Origin: Spirosoma foliorum
GTDB taxonomy: Bacteria > Bacteroidota > Bacteroidia > Cytophagales > Spirosomataceae
Assembly: GCF_014117325.1 (NCBI RefSeq)
Contig: NZ_CP059732.1
Span: 8,011,501-8,075,500, forward strand
Direction of reading: 5' to 3'
DNA: 64,000 bases
Positions within the stretch are counted from its first letter, which is position 1, and each line of letters starts with the position of its first letter. The translations under genes and the position numbers were made by a program. The notes under the pieces were generated by a model. It did no database searches. It saw only the letters and a program-made list of their open reading frames with translations, and was not told the DNA's origin. Shown here piece after piece: positions 8,990 to 17,037 of this stretch.

Positions 8990-9016
8990 ACCTTTATCAA
9001 CAGGGGAGGGTGAACA

Positions 9017-9403
9017 CTACGCTTGAGCTACCGTTGTGAAGCTAATCAGTTCGGCATCAATTTTACGGTTCAGTTCGTCCAGCAAGCTGGCATGCGAATG
9101 GAGCTGACCCGGTTTGGAAGGTTGAGCTGAGCGACCAGACTTCTGCCCCGACATGTCGAGTAGCAGCGTCATCAGAACGTCACTCATGTGCTCACGTAAA
9201 TCAATCAGTTGCCGCAACCGTGTCCGATTAAATTTGGGATTACGGCGTGCCGCAACCTGTAAGGAATTGATGACCTGATTCAGTTTGGCATAGCGGCCGT
9301 GAAACGCTTCTGTCGCTCTTGCCCATTCCATAATCACTTTTTGTATCTCTTCTGCTGACGCTTCGTAGCTAGAAAATACTGCTGATTCTTCCTGATTCAT
9401 CAC
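9017..9403 (-). CDS. Hypothetical helical protein
   Basis: A 128-residue protein with no signal peptide or membrane segment and no family that I recognise. It is predominantly alpha-helical by composition (EEIQKVIMEWARATEAF, LRQLIDLREHMSDVLMTLLL), with a short polar linker near residue 90. Two consecutive ATG codons at the start are both usable. It is divergent from the LuxR-type regulator at 9692, across a spacer carrying TGAAATCAC boxes, and has its own terminator, so it is probably expressed. Function unknown. Confidence 0.65.
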   Translation of the reverse strand: MMNQEESAVFSSYEASAEEIQKVIMEWARATEAFHGRYAKLNQVINSLQVAARRNPKFNRTRLRQLIDLREHMSDVLMTLLLDMSGQKSGRSAQPSKPGQLHSHASLLDELNRKIDAELISFTTVAQA

Positions 9404-9481
9404 CCTACTTGGCTAAACGTGTTTTGCAATTGACTTGATCAAAATTGGCCCTTGTAATTACTGAAAACAAACCGATCTGAG

Positions 9482-9532
9482 TGAAATCACCCATTTTTGG
9501 TGTGAAATCACCCAAAAAGTGTGAAATCACCC
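9482..9532 (+). promoter_or_regulatory. Three TGAAATCACCC direct repeats
   Basis: TGAAATCACCC occurs at 9482-9492, 9503-9513 and 9522-9532, that is 21 and 19 bp apart, about two helical turns. This spacing is typical of paired sites bound by LytTR-domain dimers. The boxes lie 79 bp upstream of the 9017-9403 gene and 160 bp upstream of the LuxR-type gene. Related boxes occur at 12160-12190 and 12397-12425. Confidence 0.6.
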
Positions 9533-9691
9533 TACGCTAAATGGGTGCTTATCTCGCTTTTTCGTGAATTAAACTAGGGTGTTTAAACCTTTTGGTTTGT
9601 TTCATACTTAAAATTGTTGATTTCATTCACAGTGTGTTATAAAAATCCAAGTATTGGTAGTACATTCATCCACCCATATATGTAATAGATC

Positions 9692-10387
9692 ATGAATCAA
9701 TCAATCGGTGTCCAAGAGGTCACCAAAAACTTCGCTATTCGTAGGCGAGACTTTTCTATTCTCGTTGCTCAATCAGAGCTGTTCACCTGCGAAGTCTTAA
9801 GCCAATTATTGAAGGAACAGGGCTACAATGTTGTTGGCCGTGCTGTTGAAATGGAAGACACACTTCAGCAGATTATGGTGAAGCGCCCCAAATGTGTTAT
9901 TCTGGAATCTGAAATTTCGGGCGAGCGAAGCTTCGAAATCGTCGAGCAGATGCAAAGCGCCAATCAGCAAACAAAGTTCATTTTGTATACGCGCAAACCC
10001 GATCTCCGAACGGTAGCTAAGGCTATGCAAAAGGGATTCTTTGGGTTTCTGTATGCCACCGATGGTTTAGAAGAATTGTACCGCTGTTTCCAAACCGTTA
10101 GTAACGGAGGCTGTTATTACAGCAGTGGATTCATGGATTTACTCAAAAACTTCGGTGTCGATATTATTTCTGAATCGACACGGGAGGAGTTGAATCGCCT
10201 GACCGAGCGAGAACGAGAAGTGTTACGGATGGTTGCCAGTGGGCATACAGCTACCGAAATTGCCGATCGGTTAAATATTAGCTACCGAACTGCCGTGAAT
10301 CATAAAGCCCACATCGCCAAAAAACTTAATCTAGACAGTATCCGGCAATTACCTCGCTACAGTATTGCCGTAAAAAACTATCTCTAA
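9692..10387 (+). CDS. NarL/LuxR-type regulator with degenerate receiver domain
   Basis: A 231-residue protein with a receiver-like N-terminal domain (about 20-140) and a C-terminal LuxR helix-turn-helix (about 165-228: LTEREREVLRMVASGHTATE, then NISYRTAVNHKAHIAKKL). The receiver lacks the usual phosphorylation residues. The acidic pair at the first strand is replaced (ILVAQSELF), the acceptor Asp position reads ILESEISG with Glu, and the conserved Lys region reads GFLYATDG. It may therefore be phosphorylation-independent or constitutively active. No histidine kinase is adjacent. It lies downstream of the TGAAATCAC boxes. Confidence 0.8.
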   Translation: MNQSIGVQEVTKNFAIRRRDFSILVAQSELFTCEVLSQLLKEQGYNVVGRAVEMEDTLQQIMVKRPKCVILESEISGERSFEIVEQMQSANQQTKFILYTRKPDLRTVAKAMQKGFFGFLYATDGLEELYRCFQTVSNGGCYYSSGFMDLLKNFGVDIISESTREELNRLTEREREVLRMVASGHTATEIADRLNISYRTAVNHKAHIAKKLNLDSIRQLPRYSIAVKNYL

Positions 10388-10391
10388 ATTT

Positions 10392-11379
10392 TTAGGAAAC
10401 CGTTTCGAGCGGCTGTAAGTCTTCTTGTTGTAACCATTCACGAAGTTCCTGCATCCGGGTGCGTGGTATAACGATAGTGTGTGGTTTAGGCGTGTTGAGC
10501 CTGATGCTATATTTCCCATTTTCCCAATGGGTATAGCTTTCTATTGCCTGTCTGTTAACGATATAGTCCCGCTTAATACGCAAAAAATGAGCGGGGTTTA
10601 GCTCGGCTTCCAGTTCATTTAAGGTTTTACTGATTAAATAGCGTCCTTTGGCCAACTCGGCATAGTAGAACCGATCTTCAATGGTAAAATAATAGACGTC
10701 ATTAATTGGGAAGTCCAGTTCTCCAGTTGTATTTCTACCTTTTAGGTACGTTAGATAGGGCGAAGAGGTTTTAGACTTTGGTGAGGAAGTTGTAGATAGT
10801 GCTATCGCTTTCTTTTCTAATTCAGCTTCAATAAGCTCATGATATTCTTGACGTTGTTTTAAGTGATCTTTGAGGAGTGATAGGTTGATAGATATGTAGC
10901 CAATTAAAAGTATTGGGGTTAAATATTGGAAGTAAATCTTCCAACTGTAGGTATAGATAATATATCCATCCCAATAATCTTTCCAAGAATAGTCAGGCCC
11001 GTTCTCTAAAAAATACCGAACTGTTTGTGTAATTGGATTAAAAAACAAGAATGAGAGCATTATAATTGGTAAGAAATATAGCTCATATCGAACTATTGCT
11101 GACCATTTATTAGCAATAGTATTAAGCTTAAACCACTTATGTGCTTGAAAAATAAGGTATGTAATGACAAATACAGTACATATCTCTGGAAGTACCATGG
11201 TTTGAATAACCATAAAGCTGTACTTTAAGCCCCCCCCCTACTTTTTCCGCTTTTGCTAATTTACGATCAAAGGCAATACTCCAGCTTATTATTTCAATGA
11301 ACGAATAGATGCTCGACAAGATCAATATGCCGTTAAACGGATTTTTTAGAAAGGCGCGTGTAAGTCGAATTTCCTTCAT
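10392..11379 (-). pseudogene. Membrane-anchored LytTR regulator, frame broken at a run of nine G
   Basis: A paralogue of the intact gene at 12570-13577. The first part (start 11379, MKEIRLTRAFLKNPFNGIL) stays in frame to KAEKVGGG, encoded by G9 (C9 on the plus strand, 11230-11238). It then falls out of frame. The remainder (frame ending at 10392) has the membrane helices and the LytTR DNA-binding domain (YYFTIEDRFYYAEL, FLRIKRDYIVNRQAIESY). With eight G the reading becomes KVGGLKYSFMVIQTMVLPE, matching the paralogue's EGGILQYIGLIIRGLFLPE. The gene is thus one G away from being whole: a candidate phase-variable gene, a recent mutation, or a sequence error. An internal ATG at 11213 could make a 273-residue protein lacking the first membrane helix. 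Confidence 0.75.
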
Positions 11380-11840
11380 ACGCTGAGCTTCATTAAATAG
11401 AGTACTAATATAGACATAATAACTAGACCAATTTGGCTAAGTAAGGTATCATTTTTGTTATTAATAGTTAGGTAATATCTAGCGTACCCTGCGTAAATAA
11501 GGATATTGTTGGAGACTATATACTGTTTGAAAACAATCTTTTATAAAATACTGAACGTGTTTAGTGGAATTGACTTGATTACATGCACGCTATGTTTATT
11601 GGCGTAATCGATCGTCTTGTCTGAATAACGTCTACCAATTTGTCGAATAGAATCAGTGGAGCTTCAGATAGTACAGATGTAGCCAGTATACTTTATATAT
11701 AGCCAGTCAGTAACTACAGTTGGCTTCATTCACATTAACGGCAAAACTAGTACTTGCTTGTGCTAAAGATCCTACTGAATTTGAGTTAAAGTGTTGACTC
11801 CTGTTGTGCTGCAACAACCAAAAGTAGACTGCTTGCACAT

Positions 11841-11883
11841 AATAAGCCCCTACTAATTAAACTAGTAGGGGCTTATTATTTTT
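11841..11883 (+). terminator. Strong hairpin with T run
   Basis: A 15-bp perfect stem (AATAAGCCCCTACTA with its complement at 11863-11877), a 7-nt loop and then ATTTTTT. It is a textbook intrinsic terminator for rightward transcription. No gene was recognised upstream of it, so it may end a small RNA or a decayed gene. Confidence 0.7.
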
Positions 11884-12159
11884 AACGCTAGTGGTACCGC
11901 CAGGTAAACTGAAATATTCGCTTAGCTCTAACTTTTGAGAAATTTGTGTCGATTATTGACTATGCTCGGGCTAATGAAGGGCTGTCCTGAAGATTGTAGA
12001 GCAGTTAGAATCAATAAGGCTATAGCTAATTGACGGCTATCGCGTCTCTTAAGTTTGACATGATACACTAAGCGGATTTATGAGGTGGATAAGCGGAAAG
12101 CTTTGATATACTGAGCCGAAAGTAGAATGGTCTCCAAGAAGAAAGCAATCCGTTTTGTC

Positions 12160-12190
12160 TGAAATCACCATTTCACCGGACGAAATCACT
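12160..12190 (+). promoter_or_regulatory. Pair of TGAAATCAC-type boxes, 21 bp apart
   Basis: TGAAATCACC at 12160-12169 and CGAAATCACT at 12181-12190, period 21 bp. The motif and spacing match the boxes at 9482-9532. Confidence 0.5.
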
Positions 12191-12396
12191 TAAAAAATTA
12201 GAAGTAAGGTAACTTCTTACGCCAATCAACTTGTAACAAATGATTAGCAGAATAGAAAATCATACGTATTTAGGTACGCTAATGTGAGCTTGTATTGGTA
12301 ATTAATAGAGCAGGTAAAGAGCACACAGAACGTGCGCAGTAATAAGAAAAGTAGCTCGATGCTAGCCTAATTAGTGTAGCGATGGAGCTATTTAGG

Positions 12397-12425
12397 TGAA
12401 ATCACACATAAAATAGGTGATTTCA
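12397..12425. promoter_or_regulatory. Inverted pair of TGAAATCAC boxes
   Basis: TGAAATCAC (12397-12405) and its reverse complement GTGATTTCA (12417-12425) are separated by 11 bp. It lies in the gene-free region between the LytTR paralogues, 145 bp from the 3' end of the intact one. Confidence 0.5.
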
Positions 12426-12569
12426 GACAGAAAACATTCGATAAATTAAATCAACAAATGATATTCAAACCCACAATAAGTCATATGTGGCATGACCCAC
12501 TAACTGTTGGTTTAGCGGAGGAAAAGATTGGGCGTATAAAAAGGAAGGTAGATCAGCGGCCTGAGCGAA

Positions 12570-13577
12570 CTATAATAGATTAGCATGTTCTGGCTTACTG
12601 GCATCACGACCCTGTAGCCATTCCCGAAACTCATGCATCCGAACGCGGGGTACAATAATCTTATGATGATCAGGCGTATTGAGCGTAACGATGTACTTAC
12701 CATTTTCCCAATATGAGTAATGTAACACCGCTTGGCGGTTAACGATATAATCGCGCTTAATCCGGAAAAATTGAGTTGGGTCTAGTTCCGTCTCGAGATC
12801 GTTGAGCGTTTTGCTGACCATATACCGTTCTTTCAGCGTTTCGGCATAATAGAATCGATCCTCGACAGTGAAGTAATAGGCTTCATTAACTGGAAAGTCT
12901 ATTTCTCCCAAATTGCTTTTGCCTTTTATATAACTGAGATAAGGTGAGGGAGTTGCTGGTACAGGTGGTGGTGAAAACGTTTCGGATAAGGCTAGAACCT
13001 TTTGTGACGCTTCGGCAGCTTCGGCTTCAGCAGCTTCTTGAGCTTCCCGACGTTGTTTTAGATAGTCCTGAAGAAGTGACACATTCATGGCGATGTAACC
13101 TATCAGGATTACCGGAAACAGATATTTAAAATATACTGTCCAGGTAAATGTGTGTAATATGTATTTCTGCCAATAATTAGACCATGAGTAATTAGGGAAG
13201 CTCTCTAAGATAAAGCGAATGGTTTGCGTACCAGGGTTAAAGGCTAAGAAAGCGAACAACAAAACAGGTAAGAAACGCAATTCATATTTATAAATAGAAC
13301 GCCAGTTATACTCAACAGAATGAATATTCCAAATACGATGGAAGAGGTTAAGGAGTGTAATTGTAATAAAAAGAGTGAATAACTCAGGCAGAAACAGTCC
13401 ACGAATTATCAGGCCGATGTACTGAAGTATACCACCTTCATCATGTACAATTTTAATTTTCAATTTATAGCCAATCGACCAGCTAACAGCCTCGATTAAC
13501 CCTACAATACAAAGTAGTATAATCAAGCTGCTGAATGGTTTTTTCAGAAAGTCTCGTCGGATCTGAATTTCCTTCAT
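12570..13577 (-). CDS. Membrane-anchored LytTR-domain transcriptional regulator
   Basis: A 335-residue protein with four or more N-terminal membrane helices (about 15-35, 50-80, 105-125 and 150-175). A short Ala/Glu-rich coiled segment (AQEAAEAEAAEASQK) follows, then a C-terminal LytTR DNA-binding domain (about 222-325; YYFTVEDRFYYAET, FFRIKRDYIVNRQAVLHY, HKIIVPRVRMHEFREWL). A membrane-embedded LytTR regulator could sense a membrane or extracellular signal directly. It is divergent from the small peptide gene at 13734 and is the intact paralogue of the frameshifted gene at 10392-11379. The direct repeats with about 20-bp spacing nearby are plausible targets. Confidence 0.85.
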   Translation of the reverse strand: MKEIQIRRDFLKKPFSSLIILLCIVGLIEAVSWSIGYKLKIKIVHDEGGILQYIGLIIRGLFLPELFTLFITITLLNLFHRIWNIHSVEYNWRSIYKYELRFLPVLLFAFLAFNPGTQTIRFILESFPNYSWSNYWQKYILHTFTWTVYFKYLFPVILIGYIAMNVSLLQDYLKQRREAQEAAEAEAAEASQKVLALSETFSPPPVPATPSPYLSYIKGKSNLGEIDFPVNEAYYFTVEDRFYYAETLKERYMVSKTLNDLETELDPTQFFRIKRDYIVNRQAVLHYSYWENGKYIVTLNTPDHHKIIVPRVRMHEFREWLQGRDASKPEHANLL

Positions 13578-13657
13578 GCTGTCTTCATAATAAAAACGCG
13601 TACTAATATAGTGGTAATATTTAACTAATTACAACGGATAATCATGACTTTTTTGCG

Positions 13658-13689
13658 ATTGATGCGCCCTCCCCAGGCTAGTAGCTTTG
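13658..13689 (+). promoter_or_regulatory. Promoter of the small peptide gene (TTG-N20-TAGCTTTG)
   Basis: ATTG at 13658-13661 and TAGCTTTG at 13682-13689 are separated by 20 bp. It would give a leader of roughly 35-40 nt before the ATG at 13734. This supports the ATG at 13734 as the true start and argues against a longer frame starting at 13644. Confidence 0.6.
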
Positions 13690-13733
13690 TATCATCAAAA
13701 ACAAGCAATTACAAATCAATCGTATACATCATC

Positions 13734-13907
13734 ATGGAAAAGAAATTCTCTATCAAAGCAACCCAGGCTATCAAAAGCATCACAAAACCAGCTACCAAAT
13801 CAGAATCTAACAATCTGATGAAGTTTGTAGCTATGGATGGCGAGTGCTGTCGTTGGGATGTTGGATCAAACTTTACAAGTCTCTCAAAACCCGTTTTCTC
13901 GCTTTAA
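13734..13907 (+). CDS. Small Cys-containing peptide, candidate RiPP-like precursor
   Basis: A 57-residue peptide with no signal sequence. The N-terminal two thirds are Lys/Thr/Ser-rich and leader-like (MEKKFSIKATQAIKSITKPA). The C-terminal third changes in character: ECCRWDVGSNFTSLSKPVF, with a Cys pair, Trp and Phe. It has a dedicated promoter and ends 21 bp before an acyltransferase-like gene whose C-terminus resembles a peptide-recognition domain. I do not recognise a family. The reading as a leader-plus-core precursor of a ribosomally made, modified peptide is inference from size, composition and neighbour. It could instead be a small regulatory or structural protein. Confidence 0.6.
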   Translation: MEKKFSIKATQAIKSITKPATKSESNNLMKFVAMDGECCRWDVGSNFTSLSKPVFSL

Positions 13908-13928
13908 TCTAATTAAGCTACAGTAGCT

Positions 13929-15041
13929 ATGCTTACCACACGGCAACTTTACAAACAGGAGCTAGAAACCTGTCGCCACCACTTCGAACAGGTGGACTTG
14001 TCCAAAGAACGGGGTTATTTAATGAAGTATACAACATTCTCTGCAAATGTTGAGAATTTACTTCCTTCAATACCCCGCAAAGAACACGAAACGCTTTTTC
14101 GGGAGCTGTTGTTGCAACAAGTCTTTACAACGTTTGATCAGAAGTGCTTAACAGCAGGTGATCTGGTAAAGTTGCGTGGAGCCCATAATGTGCTGGATAA
14201 AGAGCATAGCCCCAAAATTTATTGCACCTATCATCTCGGGTCATACCGATTGTTGACTAGTGTGTTGTTTCGGAAGGGGGTTGACTGCGTGTTACTGGTT
14301 GGCAGTAACATGAACCGCAGCCAGGGCGCAGAGATGACGGAACATATTGAAGGGTTAAGGGAAAAACATGGCCTTACCAATGTGTTTCGGGTGGTTGAAA
14401 CAGGCAGTCCATCTGCTGGATTAACCGTACTGCGTGAGCTTAAAGCAGGCCGTTCCCTGATTGTATTTGTAGACGGGAGTCCCGAAACGGCTCCTGAAGC
14501 TGGAGAGGAATCTCAATTCTTATCGGTGCGTTTTGGCCAGCGCCGTGTCTTAACACGGAAAGGAGTTGGCTATTTATCCCACGCGGCTGGTGTGCCTATT
14601 ATACCGGTAGTGAGTTATCGGAAGTCTGATATGATCAATGTGCTGCATTGTCTTAAACCAATTCGTCCAATTGTACGAAGCGATCGGGACATGTATTGCC
14701 AGGAGGCTATGCAGCAGTTATACGATTCATTTTGGCCTTATCTGAAACAATACCCAGGCCAATGGGAAGGCTGGAACTTCATTCACTTATTTTTGGAGCC
14801 AGAAATAGTCAAGAATAAGTCTTTAAATCAGGTCAAGCGCCTTGCTTTTAATGAAAATCGCTACTCATTGTGTGATTTGGAACAGGCGCCAATCTTATTC
14901 GACCGTAGACTATATCAAACCTATGAGATTACTGAAGATTTACGGGACTTGCTCCTGAATCTTCATGAAGTAGACTCGGTCGAAGATGTGGTTGGTCAGG
15001 AGGTGTTTAGCGAATTAGTCGATATGGAAGTACTTCATTAA
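13929..15041 (+). CDS. LpxL-like acyltransferase homologue with C-terminal PqqD/RRE-like tail
   Basis: A 370-residue cytoplasmic protein. Residues about 90-260 resemble the LpxL/HtrB branch of lysophospholipid acyltransferases. TYHLGSYRLL (His near 101) occupies the place of the catalytic H-x4-E/D motif, although the acidic residue appears replaced by Arg. FVDGSPET (about 180) and VRFGQRRVLTRKGVGYLSHA (from about 200) match later motifs. Residues about 305-366 (for example QAPILFDRRLYQTYEIT, EDLRDLLLNL, SVEDVV) follow the strand-helix pattern of PqqD-type RiPP recognition elements. It follows the 57-residue peptide gene on the same strand. I infer that it may bind and acylate that peptide. 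Activity is uncertain given the altered motif. Confidence 0.65.
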   Translation: MLTTRQLYKQELETCRHHFEQVDLSKERGYLMKYTTFSANVENLLPSIPRKEHETLFRELLLQQVFTTFDQKCLTAGDLVKLRGAHNVLDKEHSPKIYCTYHLGSYRLLTSVLFRKGVDCVLLVGSNMNRSQGAEMTEHIEGLREKHGLTNVFRVVETGSPSAGLTVLRELKAGRSLIVFVDGSPETAPEAGEESQFLSVRFGQRRVLTRKGVGYLSHAAGVPIIPVVSYRKSDMINVLHCLKPIRPIVRSDRDMYCQEAMQQLYDSFWPYLKQYPGQWEGWNFIHLFLEPEIVKNKSLNQVKRLAFNENRYSLCDLEQAPILFDRRLYQTYEITEDLRDLLLNLHEVDSVEDVVGQEVFSELVDMEVLH

Positions 15042-15058
15042 GTACGATCTCAATAATA

Positions 15059-15099
15059 ATCAACAAGCCCAATTAGACGATCTAATTGGGCTTGTTGAT
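15059..15099. terminator. Hairpin terminator downstream of the acyltransferase-like gene
   Basis: A perfect 19-bp stem (15059-15077 with 15081-15099) and a 3-nt loop CGA. The T run is weak, but the stem lies between convergent genes. Confidence 0.65.
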
Positions 15100-15108
15100 A
15101 TGTAGTAA

Positions 15109-15132
15109 AACGTAGTAAAATTTTACTACGTT
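15109..15132. repeat. 24-bp perfect palindrome at the 3' end of the RNase E/G gene
   Basis: AACGTAGTAAAA followed directly by TTTTACTACGTT, with no loop. It ends one base before the stop codon of the rng-like gene and can act as part of a bidirectional terminator or as a protein-binding site. Confidence 0.7.
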
Positions 15133-15133
15133 A

Positions 15134-16692
15134 CTAGGAATTATTACTGATCTCAATTTCCTCCCCCGACTTGTGGAAGAACTTAAAATTAACGATACCT
15201 AAGGAGCTGTCTTTGACAACTTTAACCCATGTTTTGTACTTTATAAACCATTGCATTTGTTTTGAGTAAATGCCCTTAGTATAATAAGCATATAAAAATG
15301 GGTTCATCGAGATCGAAATACCGCGCTCATTCTGCTTAGTTAGTATATAATCAAGATTATTTTCGATTACATCTGTTACTAACACGCTGGCCTGGATCGT
15401 TCCAGTTCCTCCACAAGTTGGACATACTTCGCGTGTAACAATATTCATTTCAGGCCGGACACGTTGACGCGTAATCTGCATCAGGCCAAATTTTGTGAGG
15501 GGGAGAATGGTAAACTTAGAGCGCTCTGGTTTCATTTCATCGCGCATGATGTCTTGCAGAAGTTTCTTGTTCTCTGCTTTCTTCATGTCGATGAAATCCA
15601 CAACAATAATTCCCCCATATCGCGCAGGCGCAGTTGACGGGCTATTTCCTTCGCAGCTTCACGGTTGACACTAATAGCGGTGGCTTCCTGGTCTTCTTCT
15701 GAATTAGACTTGTTACCACTGTTAACATCAATAACGTGTAGTGCTTCGGTATGCTCGATAATTAGATAGCCACCACCTGGTAAACTTACCGACCGCCCAA
15801 AGAGCGATTTTAACTGTTTTTCAAGGCCTAAGGCTTCAAAAACTTTTACTTTGCCACTGTAGAGCTTAACAATTTTCTCTTTGTCTGGGGCAATGGTATG
15901 AATATAATCCCTGATTTCATCGTAAGACTCACGGGTATCTACTGTAATACTCTCAAACGACTCGTTGAGCATATCACGTAGAATAGATGATGCCCGATTC
16001 ATTTCACCTAATACGCGATCGCGTGGTTTGGCGTCAGCCAGCGATTTAAGGGCTTGGTCCCATTTGGCAAGAGAGTTTTGCAGATCGCGATCAAGCTCTT
16101 CTACATCTTTGTCCTGCGCAACAGTTCGTACAATAACACCGAAATTTTGTGGTTTTAGCGACGACATCAGGCGCATCAACCTCGACCGTTCGGCGCGGTC
16201 GGTGATTTTCTTTGAAAGGTTTACGCCATCTGAAAATGGCACCAGAACTAAATAACGACCTGCAATTGAAATGTCGCAGGAAAGGCGTGGACCTTTGGTT
16301 GAGATGGGTTCTTTCACCACCTGAACCAGAATGGGAGCGTTTTTCGTCAGCACCTTATCGATTTTCCCGATTTTCTCGATAGGTGGCTCCAGCTTACCGC
16401 TGAGCCGTCCGTTTGTGACGCGCTTGGCGATTACATCTTTAACCAGTTTATTGAGCGAATTAATATTCGGTCCTAAATCCTGGTAGTGCAAAAAACCGTC
16501 TTTCTCGTGGCCAACGTCTACGAAAGCAGCGTTGAGGCCCGATGATAATTTCTTGACTGTTCCTAAGTAAAGATCGCCAACGGTAAAGCTGCTGTCTAAC
16601 TCTTCTTCGTGATACTCCAGCAATCTCTTGTTTTGCAAGAGCGCAATCCGATCACCTTTCTGAGTCGAACTGATAACTAATTCATTACTCAC
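15134..16692 (-). pseudogene. rng: Ribonuclease E/G (Rng), reading frame broken by an apparent one-base deletion
   Basis: RNase G/E endoribonuclease for rRNA and mRNA processing. The first frame (16692 to 15583) carries the S1-like domain (DLYLGTVKKLSSGLNAAFVD) and the catalytic core with DVNSGNKS. It then misreads as MGELLLWISST and stops. The second frame (to 15134) continues with DFIDMKKAENKKLLQD and the zinc-link CPTCGGTGT, then the C-terminal domain. One extra G in ATGGGGG near 15613-15617 restores the family sequence MGGIIVVDFIDMKK. The rest looks undamaged, so a sequence error or a very recent mutation is more likely than old decay. Together the two parts are about the usual length, near 519 residues. 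Confidence 0.85.
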
Positions 16693-16732
16693 AAGATGAA
16701 TGTACGGTTAAGAATGGCTATATAAAAAGAAA

Positions 16733-16770
16733 GAAGCCACGTTCGGGCTTTGCAGACCGGCCGAGGCTTC
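16733..16770 (-). terminator. Hairpin terminator of the small basic protein gene
   Basis: Minus-strand GAAGCC...GGCTTC (16765-16770 with 16733-16738), with inner TCGG/CCGA pairing, is followed by TTTCTTTTTAT. It lies between the COX24-like gene and the RNase E/G gene. Confidence 0.5.
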
Positions 16771-16775
16771 AAATA

Positions 16776-16840
16776 GGTAGGCAGTAGGTAATTGCAGAAG
16801 GCAGTTATGAGCATAACAGACAGACTGTTGACTGCCTACC
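16776..16840. repeat. Inverted repeat GGTAGGCAGT / ACTGCCTACC
   Basis: Two perfect 10-bp arms (16776-16785 and 16831-16840) enclose 45 bp just downstream of the small basic protein gene. It may be an extra hairpin or a small repeat element. Confidence 0.5.
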
Positions 16841-16845
16841 GCCGA

Positions 16846-16935
16846 CTATTTCTTCTTGTGCCGATTTTTTCTGAGCCGTTTTTTCCGCTTGTGAGTGGCA
16901 ATCTTGTGCCGTTTCCGTTTCTTACCGCAAGGCAT
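16846..16935 (-). CDS. AURKAIP1/COX24-type small basic protein
   Basis: A 29-residue protein made almost entirely of Lys, Arg and His: MPCGKKRKRHKIATHK at the start and a KKRLRKNRHKKK-type end. It matches the small conserved Bacteroidota protein annotated as AURKAIP1/COX24 domain-containing, whose relatives include bacterial bS22 and mitochondrial mS38 of the small ribosomal subunit. It is therefore probably an rRNA-bound ribosomal component. It lies between a TPR protein gene and the RNase E/G gene and is probably expressed on its own, as hairpins follow it. It is easily missed because of its length. Confidence 0.8.
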   Translation of the reverse strand: MPCGKKRKRHKIATHKRKKRLRKNRHKKK

Positions 16936-17037
16936 AGTAAACTAATTTAATGGTTAAAATATGTGTCGACCTACCAACCGGCCAGGTCCTAAAAAGTTGT
17001 ATAGTTTTAAAGTTGAATAACTAGTCAACTGTATAAC

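Larger units (their letters stand above)
11380..12569. other. 1.2-kb gene-free region between the LytTR paralogues
   Basis: No convincing gene was found in any frame. The region contains a strong hairpin terminator (11841-11883), two sets of TGAAATCAC-type boxes (12160-12190 and 12397-12425) and many stops. A short open stretch ending at about 11795 encodes LVLACAKDPTEFELKC but has no start codon. Both LytTR genes share a TATATTAGTAC-like sequence just upstream of their starts (around 11402 and 13601), which suggests duplication of gene plus promoter. The region may hold decayed genes. Confidence 0.5.

Noticed and set aside
11730..11795. Open stretch encoding AKLVLACAKDPTEFELKC before the terminator at 11841
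   Set aside because: It has no start codon, is under 30 codons and resembles no family I know. Listed only as part of the gene-free region.
11940..12150. Possible transposase fossil with short words such as VDKRKALIY
   Set aside because: Frames are broken every 10-20 codons and no DDE or zinc motif can be traced, so it cannot be supported.
13644..13907. A longer 87-residue reading of the small peptide starting at 13644
   Set aside because: The TTG-N20-TAGCTTTG promoter lies inside the additional part, so transcription should begin after it. ATG 13734 is the better start.
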